Origin: Pseudopithomyces maydicus
Lineage: Eukaryota; Ascomycota; Dothideomycetes; Pleosporales; Didymosphaeriaceae
Direction: 5' to 3'
DNA: 64,000 bases
NCBI GenBank assembly: GCA_026873275.1
Contig: JANTUC010000002.1
Location: forward strand, 3,100,001-3,164,000
A program made the position numbers and the translations under genes. Position 1 is the stretch's first letter. Each line of letters starts with the position of its first letter. Below the pieces are notes generated by a model. That model saw only the letters and a program-made list of their open reading frames with translations, ran no database searches and was not told the DNA's origin. This document shows, in pieces, positions 46,893-56,893 of the stretch.

Positions 46893-47343
46893 TCAGCTAG
46901 TCCCACACTTAGTAGCAGGAGTCATCCTCCCCGTTCCCGTTATCACTGCACCCCCGGCGCAGCCCTCCAAAAACTCGATAGCACCGCCTTCTCCGCCAAG
47001 GCACGTGAAGCGAACGTTGTCACCGCTCCAGTTGGGGTGGCCCGCAACGGTCAGGGCCTGGCTGATTTGGTCATAGTAGTCACCTATCGGATGGATCAAT
47101 ATTGAGACTCGGGGTGCATGTGTATGTTTGTGTGTAGGTATGTGGGCAGACTCACCCTTCTTGAGAAGCGAGGAACCGCAGTATTCGAAGCCCTGGGGTG
47201 TGTTAGATACATATACATATATGCATGTGTATGTTGAGATGGGTAAGTGGGTGGTGGGGGTAGTTTACTTGAACGCAGTTGTCGGCGAGGACGCTGCCAG
47301 CAAGGAGAGCAACGAGAGAGGCGGTGATGGTGAAGAACTGCAT
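46893..47343 (-). CDS. Small cysteine-rich secreted protein
   Basis: Three exons read from the right, 47343-47269, 47192-47156 and 47083-46893; 100 aa with frame kept through two 72-76-base introns. Signal peptide MQFFTITASLVALLAGSVLA precedes DNCVQGFEYCGSSLLKKGDYY. The mature part (about 80 residues) has five cysteines (CVQ, YCG, TCLGG, GCAGG, KCGTS) and ends in C-G-T-S-stop. Such small secreted proteins are typical of plant-associated and soil ascomycetes; some act as effectors, others have unknown roles. No known effector fold is claimed. Exon pieces are short, so automated callers may miss it. Confidence 0.8.
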
Positions 47344-48273
47344 TTTGGCTTTGGGTTGGTGAGTTGGGAAGTTGGTTTCGTGGTGGAGATGGTGGGAAAG
47401 AATGTGTAAAAGAAAGTGTAAATGAGTGTTGAGAAGATTGTAATGAATGCTTGAGGATCTGGAGATTGTCAGAAGGGCATGTACTGTGAATTTATATCTT
47501 GCGGACTGTACGGATTTTGTAGCTGCCTGATCGCAATGAAGGACCCTGGCCTACTCCATCTCCGGATGCGGTACACTACGCCCGGTACTTTTACTCCTCC
47601 ATTAGTAAGAACATTGTCCGCATTTCTTACAGTTTGCCTAGAATGCTCGTAAATCTCCAAATGAGGACGTTTTCATCCGTATAAGTGAGCTTAATGCACT
47701 GCGGCTTCGCTCAGTATGACGAAGCGCTAGCCCGAAGTGGAGTACATCGACAGCGTTTTCCTATTCTGGCAATTGAAGTTGCTCCTACTAAACGAACGAG
47801 ACCTGTCTCGAATAACCGTCTAACTTTGCGAGTAGGACGGTGTAACAGTTTCGCTTCTCGATGTGTTCTTATTCGGACTCCTACTGGCAGAATTGGGAGG
47901 GCAGAGCTCCGGAGCCCTGGAGTTAACACGTGCACGTGACATCTCTTCGGGCTGAAACGCAGTGCATATCCATACGCAGCGCTCGAGTGTTTTTGACACA
48001 TACAAAATCCACAGTCAAGTTTCTAATTAAAGGCTATCAGAAGTGATCGGTGAGTAATTGCATGGTGATCCTTCGGTTGGAATACAAGAAGGAAATGGGA
48101 GTGAAATCACAATAAAAATAAATTCATGGTTTTCAGTTCGGCAATACATCCGCTCTTCGAGCTGCTGAATTCACCATCCATGTAATTTACTTTCGCGTCC
48201 GCCGGAGAGACCATTTCGCGATCATCTGAAACGTATATTCCTCTCTCTGGAAAAACTAAAAGTACAAGACGCT
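47344..48273. other. Intergenic, no gene seen
   Basis: Promoter of the small secreted-protein gene (left part) and 3' region of the O-methyltransferase. Chance frames only. Confidence 0.5.
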
Positions 48274-49705
48274 TCAAGGCGCAGGAGTATCAACATATTC
48301 CAGCTCAACCAAGGATTGGAAAGCACCTCCTTGGCCACCTGTGACACCCACGAAACGGAAATTTCTACTCGCTTTCTGGAATAGAGCAACGAATTCTTCG
48401 ACACTGCGTTCCTTGGCGGCGTGCACCGCAAGCATGAAGATATCCTCCAGTCTAAGAAACTCATTAGTACTTGTGATGCCATGCGTGTCTCTCTTGAATC
48501 TCAAGATCTATGGAGTTACTCACCTGATCTGCTTGTCGCTCAGCGCAACCGTGGGCTGTGCCTTTCCAGATGGCATGATTCCCTCGCTAACTAGGACGCG
48601 AGCCCCGTTCTTCAGAGCCGGAACCAGGTTTCCCACGATACGGACGACGTCTTCATCTGACCAGTCGTGCAGGACATGTCGGAACATGTAGACGTCGGCT
48701 GTGAGAGGGTTTGGGGTGAACAAATCGTGTTCGACAAACTCGACACGTTGCGAGATACTGGCATCAGCGCGTGCTAAGCGCTCTCGACCTTGTTGCAGGC
48801 CGTTCTTGTCAATGTCTTGGACGATGAAAGTAGCATCTGGGCAGACGGGGGCCAGTGCCAAACATGTGTGTCCTGATGATCCACCAAGCTTTCAGAACCC
48901 GTATTAGTAATTTGATTCTTTGAACAAGTGTGATGGCTAGAAGGTTCACTTACATCAACAAAGGTTCCATTCCCAATCTTGTCTGCCCAGTCCCACGAGT
49001 TCACGAGATGCTTCACGTCCCACATAGGTAGCTTGGTTCGACCTGCCTGGTACTTGTGGTATCGCTGGCCTCTAGTCGGGTCGGCCCCGATGTATGCAAA
49101 AGCATTGGGGAAATCTGGATAAGCGACGTTGAATGCTGCAGCGGGGCCCTCGCTGCCTCTGACTTTCTGCTGTGACAGCGTCTCGGCCATGTGCAAGTTC
49201 ATGATGGCCAGTTCCTCCGAGGCGATGCTTGCAATATCTCGCACATGCTCATGCTCAGCAAGATAGGCACTAAACTTGGTATGTGCAAAATAGCCCTCGG
49301 TCGGCTCACTGAACAGACCATTGCCAATGGAGTAACGGACAATTCGTTTCAAAATGTCAGCAGGCAGGCCAACCTTAATGGCCAAGTCCTCAGCTGAGAT
49401 CGATCCTTCGGATGGGACGCTCTGAGCAATTTCGAATCGCACGAGGATGGCGATGTTGGCACTATCAATGGACTGGTTTTTACGTAGATTAGTAGTTGTA
49501 AGATGGTTGTGATTCTACCGCTTACCGCATAAGATAGATGAAGAAGTGCTTCTTCTGGGCCCCATAAGTTTACCACCAACTCCATTGCGGTGTTGATGGC
49601 GGCGGTGCGGACATCGTGGTCATTAGTTTGATCATCATTGATAATTGCAGAAAGTTTCTCAACACTTGCAGCAAGTGTCGACTTAATCTCTCCCGAAGAT
49701 GTCAT
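48274..49705 (-). CDS. SAM-dependent O-methyltransferase (class II, secondary metabolism)
   Basis: Four exons read from the right: 49705-49526, 49472-48954, 48888-48524 and 48451-48274; 413 aa. The N-terminal dimerisation/winged-helix part has AEDLAIKVGLPADILKRIVRYSIGNGLFSEP. The SAM-binding loop DLGGSSGHTC spans a splice. DIDKNGLQQGRER, HDLFTPNP and ADVYMFRHVLHDWSDEDVVRI follow; the last holds the catalytic His of the plant-type O-methyltransferase family. It then has LVPALKNGARVLVSEGIMP and a final strand ELEYVDTP. This architecture is common in aromatic polyketide tailoring (sterigmatocystin OMT-like). It is divergent from the nitroreductase-like gene and belongs to block 2 (inference). 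ATG at 49705 chosen; codons upstream are non-ATG. Confidence 0.92.
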
Positions 49706-50115
49706 TGTTGTAATAATTGATGCCAAAAATGGCAATACAAAAGGCAGAGTTTGACAGACGTTTTTATCAGCAATAGTCCTTCATGAATTCAATATTGCAG
49801 TCCGCCCAGCCACAACGATTAGTCCGGCTGGGTATCAACTAGGAAATTTGGAGCTAGAACGATACTCGTTCTGAGAATGTCACTTTGTCTTGGACGATGA
49901 CGCCAGTATGCGGGAGTTGGAAAAAATGACTGCCATGTCGCTCTGACATTTACGGGGATCGTATGCGAGATGCACTTTAACATTTACCACACTATTTCGC
50001 ACCACCGATGGCGGTATGCTCTCCGTCGCTTCTACTTTTTTCCGCAAAATAACAAAATTCGGAGCCGGAGTTATGACATCTGCGAAGTCCCCGACACTAG
50101 GTGTGGGGGCCACGG

Positions 50116-50131
50116 ATTGCACTAGTGCAAT
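50116..50131. promoter_or_regulatory. 16-base perfect palindrome
   Basis: ATTGCACTAGTGCAAT lies between the divergent starts at 49705 and 50535. Candidate dimeric regulator site; about one such palindrome is expected by chance in 64 kb. Confidence 0.25.
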
Positions 50132-50440
50132 TCACTGGCCGCTAAGCTAAACGAGAAGCGGCGTGAATCCCACGTATCATCTCTATTGAAGGGAAAATCC
50201 CTGGTACGCATTCTTAGGAGATAGATGCATACTGCACATGAATAATGCTGTAATTCGATATTCAAGATAGTGACAGGTTCTTTCCTGTGCCTGGTTGTGC
50301 CCTAAACGTGTAGTGTGAATCTTTGTCTCTGTGCACACAGTCCCAATCACCTTCCCTTCCGGATTTAGTATGTTTCCATGCTGCAGGCGCAAATATCCTG
50401 GCTATTGAAGTCCATAGAGTTGGCAACAGCTGGTTGGGAT

Positions 50441-50446
50441 TATAAG
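50441..50446 (+). promoter_or_regulatory. TATA-like box
   Basis: TATAAG about 90 bases before the ATG at 50535. Motif and position only. Confidence 0.35.
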
Positions 50447-50534
50447 AGACTCTTACAGTACCGAAACACCTAGTATATCTACACTGCTAATCTTTATCGC
50501 TTTTTGCCTCAATACCTTCCACAATATAACAGTC

Positions 50535-51265
50535 ATGGGATCCAATGGTTTCCTAGAGGCTATGAAGGCTCGTAGAAGTATCTATTCAGTCAATAAAGAC
50601 ATTCCTATCTCTGACAAGCGAATTGCCGAGATCACGGAGCAGGTTCTCCTCCATTCTCCATCCTGCTTCAATTGCCAATCAGGTCGTATCGTTCTTCTAC
50701 TCAACGAGGAACATGAGACATTCTGGGACTTTGTGCTTGAAGTCTTGAAGCCCATCCTCCCCCTGAACAATTCACCGGTTTCGAGCAGAAGATCGGCGGT
50801 TTTAAGGCAGGCTATGGCACAGTAAGTCCTGAATTTTATGTGATCACGCGTTTGCTAGAAGATCTCATGCGCGTAACACCTCAGCCCTGTTCACCTATCA
50901 TATCCGTCTGAGATCCTTTGCTAACCGATAATGCGATTCAGGCCCTTTTCTTCGAAGACCCCGAGCCAATTGAAGAGCTTCGCAAGAACTTCCCCATCGT
51001 AGCTTCTCACATGAACGATTGGAGTCAGCATAATTCGGGTATCCAACAATTTGCTCTTTGGACCGCTCTCGAGACGGAAGGTCTAGGTGCCAGCCTTCAA
51101 CACTACAATCCTTTGGTGGACATTAAGGCTCAGGAGAAATGGAGCATTCCTGTTGACTGGAGTTTGCGCGCACAACTTGTGTTTGGTGGGAAGGCAGGTG
51201 AAGCTGGAGATAAGGAGTTTAAGCCTGTTCAAGAAAGGCTTTTTGTTCACGGTGCAAAGCAGTAG
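50535..51265 (+). CDS. Nitroreductase-like flavoprotein (one-base break)
   Basis: Exon 1 about 50535-50821, exon 2 50942-51265; about 203 aa once one base is restored. Start MGSNGFLEAMKARRSIYSV is the FMN-binding R-R-S-I motif of fungal HBN1/FRP-type nitroreductases. SPSCFNCQSGRIVLLL and HNSGIQQFALWTALETEGLGASLQHYNP follow, covering the rest of the FMN site and the dimer helix. The exon 1 frame changes at a C5 run (50759-50763); after it the other frame reads on to a good donor (GTAAGT) at 50822. Probably an undercalled C. The family reduces nitro or quinone-like groups with NAD(P)H; in block 2 it could reduce or aromatise an intermediate (inference). Confidence 0.8.
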
Positions 51266-51736
51266 GCATTCAGTCAACGTTTGGAGGATGCCTAAGTCAT
51301 ACCGTTGCGCTGTTTATGAAATGCTCTTGATCTACAATTTGTATCCCACAAAAGGATACCACAGTTAAGGGTTGATTGGAAGACGACACATAATTTATTG
51401 ATTTCCACATCCCATTCAAGACAATGAATATGCTTTAACTATATGCGTTATTTTATTGGTTGAATCGCGAATACAGGTGATAATTCCGTCGTCTCCCACA
51501 AAAGAGCAGACAAAAACTACAATTTACACTAAGCGTACCAGTCACATTTTCAGCCGCGCTGAAGGAGCGGGGAAGATTTGTCCTTCAATGAAAGATAGAA
51601 GAGAATCTTCACACACGCATGCTGGAACACAAGAGACATTCAATGGCCATCGAGTACTGAACAATAGTGACATGCAGCATCTGTAGTTTGAAACCATCGT
51701 TTGTCTACACTATACTATATAGCAGCTTCTAGTAGT
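51266..51736. other. Intergenic between convergent genes
   Basis: AT-rich 3' regions. No gene seen. Confidence 0.5.
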
Positions 51737-53136
51737 TTAAACCAGCCGATTTGGAATCTTATTGACCCAGGGCACATTACCTACAATCAACTCTTCACCC
51801 TCGATGTGCTCGAAGCAAGGTGTCTTTGCTGTATCTTTCACACCAAGATTAATGAAAAACCGTTGTATCGGCTTGATCGAGAAAATCCACAGATCAAAAA
51901 TCCTCATCCAAGTACTGGACCAGGTGGCCACATTGGTAGTACGTCCGGCGAGTTGGCAGCCGAACGTCACCAAATCAAATCGCGCATCCTGGTAGTCCTT
52001 GAATGCTGCAGCTAGTCTGCTAGCCGAGGGAACGCCCGATGCAAAAGCTCGAGTGATCTGATTTGTGAGGACTACGACGTCGACGATTCCTTCGTTGCAT
52101 CCGGCTCCGGTAGATGGCGTAAACTTGTGAGCGGCATCGCCTACCAGTACCACGCGACCCCCGTAGCTCCAATTCTTCACAACACCTTCTTCGAGGTTGA
52201 TCCAACCCGCTGCTACTCTTTGGTCGTACGCTTGACCCAGTGTTAAAAGACCACGTTTTGTGAGAGGCAAATTCTTCCATCGTTCAATGAACGGCATCTC
52301 ATCAGCTTGGGTCCAGCGATTCGGGGAATGGGTGGGGTTGTCCAGTTTCTCGTAAACTCCAAGCAGTGCGGAATCGTAACCAACGAAGAACTGGGTTGTG
52401 ATGTTAGGCCCGTGTGTCTCGAATGAATCACCCACAACAAGACCGGGTAGAACAGGAAAACGGATCCAAAAGCAGCGGTAGCTAGTTAAGAAAGGGTTTT
52501 CATCATTCAAAGAGGTCGAGTTCTCTGCTTTTTCTTCCTCTTTGAGAGCCAACAGTCGCATCTGGGTACGCACAGCGCTATAAGCGCCGTCTGCGCCGAT
52601 TACCATTGTACCATCATAGGAGGTGCCATCCGCGCATTCCACAACAATACCGCTTTCTGTCGTTCGCAAACTGGCTACTCTTTTGTTTGCGTGACACTTT
52701 TCCTTTGCATCCTGTGGGAGGTTTTTCCAGAACGCCTGCAGCAGGCTATGGCGACTGAGCACTCTTGGCAAAGCTCCATGGCTGTAGGTAGGCAACATTA
52801 GCACCGATAACGTGAGACGAAGTCAAGTAGTAATAACTCACCTCTCATTAATAAATGTGAATAACCATGTATCTCCAATGTCCTTCCCATTATGATCAAG
52901 TCTCTGAAACTTGGTCAATGGTGTACTTCCTTCTTCAATATCAGGGAGCAGGCCGAGCTGGCCCAAAGCGCGCATTCCCATCGCCGATAGAATCAAATTA
53001 CACCCCCGTCAAAATCAATCTTCGGACGACTCTCAAGCAGCACAAAATCGATGCCGGCTTTCTGGAGGGCATGCGCCGCAGTCATCCCCGTGGGACCACC
53101 ACCGACGATGATGATTCTCGGCGTCGGTCCGCTCAT
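51737..53136 (-). CDS. FAD-dependent monooxygenase (salicylate hydroxylase-like), one-base break
   Basis: Two exons read from the right, 53136-52842 and 52781-51737; about 446 aa with one base restored. PRIIIVGGGPTGMTAAHALQKAG is the FAD-binding Rossmann motif, VIGADGAYSAVRTQM the DG motif, and VVLVGDAAHKFTPSTGAGCNEG the GD motif of class A flavoprotein hydroxylases. The C-terminal part (about the last 60 residues) has a hydrophobic stretch RIFDLWIFSIKPIQRFFINLG, as in membrane-associated meroterpenoid or polyketide epoxidases. Exon 1 changes frame at a C run at 53003-53007 (G run on the coding strand); the continuation is clean, so an undercalled base is likely. Likely epoxidation or hydroxylation in block 2 (inference). 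Confidence 0.85.
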
Positions 53137-53972
53137 GTTGACAATATCTTTGTGAAAAAGCGAATCCCTTTCAGTCTGCAAGCTTAACTGCCACTTGGAT
53201 ATTGGCGATAGATGTGATAATCAACAAGAGGCCCAATCGATGAACATTATGGAGAGATCACTTGTTCAGAGTTACGATCGACTGATACCAATGCAGTGGC
53301 CGGATCCATAGAAACATGACATCTGATCCGGATATAGTCTATGAATCAAGGAGCCGTTTCTTGAGCGCCATCTCCAACGTGGCGTATACGCGATAAGGGG
53401 TGTCGGAGTAAGGTTTCTCCCGTAGCGTTGTTGATCGAGTCGGACGAGTTATCGATCCTGTCATCATTGGGGTCATATCTGTAGAGGATTCTATCAGTAT
53501 CACATGTAAGCAGTTGATTCGGAGTCTCGGAAAGCAGTGTTGTAAATGCGCTTCGAGTTGGCGATATCGGATTGATATCGCACTAGTACTAAATCGGTCA
53601 GGGCACACAAGAGAAAAGACTCTAGGCTTTAATCGAAGGTGTAGAGATCCACAATTTGATATATTGATTTCACTACCACCTTATGGGCATCATGTCGCTG
53701 TGATGTGGTGACTCTTCCGCGTACCACTAGCGATAGGTAGCGCTGCTGGCTACAGACACAACAGCTTTCAATGTCATCCAAATCAGATCAAATTGCCTTT
53801 TTATCACTCCCTGATACTTACATATACCCAATGGGTCCATACTCAATCAAAAATCTAGAAAAATAAGTACGTTTGGTTCTTGAAACCCTTCATAACTTCG
53901 CGACATCCATGCAGGGCCGCAAGAGTAATTACTGTTGCTTTCAGATGTGCCATTGGTACAATTACAACACAA
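53137..53972. other. Intergenic, promoter of the monooxygenase
   Basis: Presumed promoter of the monooxygenase and 3' region of the MFS gene. No gene seen. Confidence 0.5.
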
Positions 53973-56116
53973 TTAAACCCTAGACTGACCATGACTCCAT
54001 CTACTTGGGGCCTCGCTATCTGCACCGCCATGTGTTTTCCATACCTCTGTTTGCCTTTTTGTACCGCTTGTAATCTGTACACAGGATACGTCAACTGATG
54101 AAGCCGGTGATGGCGAATCTGAAGGCGATTCGTCTAGTTTTATAGCCTCAAGCTTCTTCTGAACTCTGATATCCTTCCATCCAAGTCCGGTGCCAAAGAT
54201 AAAGGTGGCTATTGACAGCCCAATCCCAAGATACATGACATGACAGATGGCACTGGTATAACACTCGAGTGCTGCGACGAGTCTGTCGCCGCTCAAAAGC
54301 TGGCGAATCGATGTAGCACCAATATCAACAATGATAGCGGGATCCACTCCAATTTCGCTATATCGCGCCTCGAGTTCTTGTCTAAGTCCATTATTAAAGA
54401 TGGCGTTTGCGGCGACGAGCCAAGTCGCTGCACCGATATCCTGGGCAAATAAAATCATGGTCATGGCGATGGGGATCTGTGGCGCGGGTACGACGTTCTG
54501 AATCGCGATGAAAGGCTATAAAACGATTAATCAGATATTCAAATGCGATACGATATTCGGGATTTGGGCCGCTCTGGACTGAAATCGCGGCAGAACGTCT
54601 AGACACGAACAAACCAGAGACAGAAAACATACCACGGAGACCATACATCCACTTCCAATTCCATATAGAATTTGGTATCCAATCCATTTAGGAGATGGCG
54701 TGTCAGGCTCGAGAAGCGACATGAGTCCATAGCCGATTGCAGCAAGGGCAGCCCCACTAAGATTCCACGGTAGATAGTAACCAAGCTTCTCGCCTGCTCA
54801 GGTTTCATGGTCAGTTCCAAAATTATGGCTTTACGTTAGAAGTTAGTTATAGGAAAGGTAACTCACTCATCGTTGAAGCCAGTACAGTGAATAGAAGTAG
54901 GCCCAGTGTCGTTGGTAGAATATGGACACCACTCATCAAGGGAGAGTTCCCATGCACGGTTTGAAAGTACATAGCGAGGTAATACTCAGCTGCAAGAATA
55001 GCACCGAGCAGAAAAAAGAGCGTCGCTCCGGCTGACCAAATTATCTTCTGTTTGACCATCACTAATGGAAGCATGGCTGCGTCTTTCTGGTAGTACTCCC
55101 AAATTATGAAAATGGCAAACGTGCTAAAGCCACCAATGACAAGACCGATTACCGTGGCGCTATCCCACGAGTATAAGGTTCCGCCATACTGTAAGCCCAG
55201 TAAGAGCATGACGGCTGCTGGGCTAATAAGCATGAATCCAACGAGATCAAGAGATTTGACCACTGTTCCGAGGACTTGTAACGCAGGCTGCTTCGTAGTT
55301 ACTTCCGGAATCTTAGCGGGGAGTAATAGTGCTAGCATGATGCCACCAAGAGGAAGATTGATGTAAAAGCCTGCGGTGTGGAAATGCAATGGTCAGTCCA
55401 TATTAGAGAGTCAACACAAGTTTTGAATAGAGTAGAAGAAAAACTCCTAACTACTTACACCATCGCCATGAAACATATTCAGTAAAAGCGCCGCCCAGAA
55501 TAGGCCCTAAAGCTATGCCGAGCTGTCCAATTCCCATGTTGATCCCCAAAGCCTGGGCCTGCTTTCTTACAGGCAACACACAAGCGAGGATAGTCAAAGC
55601 TCCGGTGGAGATGCCAGCAGCGCCAGCACCTGCGACAGCTCTACCTATTATGAACATGGGTGATGACGTGGATGATGCAGATATTGCAGAACCCGCCTCA
55701 AAGATTAGGAAAAATGTAAGATAGGTCCACTGCAGAAATGTTAGACGCGACACTCTCAAAGACGTTCTCACTCAATCTACTTGAAGGGCGGAGTGACGAA
55801 ATTTCAGGATACGTGCCTTTGTACTGAAATGACTGTATATCTTGCCGGTCAATGGGCGAATAGCGGCGTTACCTAGCTGGTATGCGCCGCCATACCAGCC
55901 GATATCGATGAGGGCGTTAAAGTGAACGCTGATCGCTGGTGTCGCGGTGGCAACTATACACGTGTCGAGGAAATACAAAAAGTAGCCAATGGTAACTGGT
56001 ATGAGTACAGACCAGAGTGCAACGCCGGTAGGGTACTTGGTCTCTTCCGGGCTCTCATTCTCCTCGCCCACCACTTGAGAAGTGGCAGAATGATCAGGGT
56101 TTTCTTCTGACCCCAT
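53973..56116 (-). CDS. MFS drug/metabolite exporter (DHA2 type, about 14 helices)
   Basis: Five exons read from the right: 56116-55817, 55729-55459, 55370-54867, 54793-54633 and 54515-53973; 592 aa. ALWSVLIPVTIGYFLYFLDTCIVATATPAIS is helix 1 with the DHA2 LDxTIV-like pattern. GWYGGAYQLGNAAIRPLTGKIYSHFSTKWTYL is the loop 2-3 region. GRAVAGAGAAGISTGALTILACVLP and LGPILGGAFTEYVSWRWCFYINLPLGG are signature blocks of fungal toxin/drug exporters. About 14 helices in all. Intron 1 appears to use a GC donor (AAG|GCACGT). The C-terminal tail of about 70 residues is hydrophilic, Ser-rich. It is divergent from the PKS at 56894, so it probably exports the block 2 product (inference). Confidence 0.93.
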
Positions 56117-56893
56117 TTCGCACCGAAAGTGTGCAATAGGTGCTTACCAGTAGGATGTATCACAGAAGCCGTGCAAAGTGTCTCTGGAGAGTGTAAATTT
56201 CAAAGTGCCGTCAATAAAGAGAAATCGAGGTAAGCCTCTGTTGTGAGCAAAAATTAGAGTGAAGGGGTGATTGTGTCAAGACGAATTGGAAATAACGACT
56301 TCAGAGTGTGAGCTCCGTCAAGAATTCGCGTGTAAGATTCGCTGCCTCTCGCCGAAAATGTGGCGTACATTTTGGAAAGTGAGTATTCGGTTCGGTTAGA
56401 CTACATGCAGTTAGGCGTCAGAAAATTTAACCACATTCGGCTAGGTGTCAGCCGGTGGAAGGTGTAGGGTGTATGCACCGCTTCTATTATTCTCCGGGTA
56501 GCTTTGAGGGAAACTAACTGCTTATCGCCGGAAGAAATTCTATGTATTGTACACAAGTCGGAGAAGTGTCTAACGCTGCGCCTGGTCCGTGCAGACATTC
56601 ACTTCGGTCAATCGATAGTTCGACCACGAGGACAACCGTAGAGTTAGTTGGCACTAATACAAAATTGGATGCCGTCGTATGGTCTTTGGAAGTGGGCAGT
56701 GGATAGAATCCTGAAGATGTCAGCCAAGTTGGACTCAAAAGGGCCAGGATGCACTGAAAATGTTCTGCTGAGAACCCCAAACTACATTTACTTTGTATCC
56801 GACACCTGGTTGCGGATTATATCATCGCTCATTTCAACATTCCTTCGGAATAGATGATCAGGACCAATTAATAGATTCTAAAATTTCAACACA
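56117..56893. other. Divergent promoter region, MFS exporter and second PKS
   Basis: 777 bases shared by both genes. Contains an imperfect direct repeat TTAGGCGTCAG (56411-56421) and CTAGGTGTCAG (56441-56451), 30 bases apart. Possible regulator sites; unproven. No gene seen. Confidence 0.45.

Larger units (their letters stand above)
49706..50534. other. Divergent promoter region, O-methyltransferase and nitroreductase-like gene
   Basis: Holds a 16-base palindrome (50116-50131) and a TATA-like element (50441-50446). No gene seen. Confidence 0.5.

Noticed and set aside
49880..50122. 80-codon frame on the - strand
   Set aside because: No start context, family or splice support; lies in the OMT/nitroreductase promoter.
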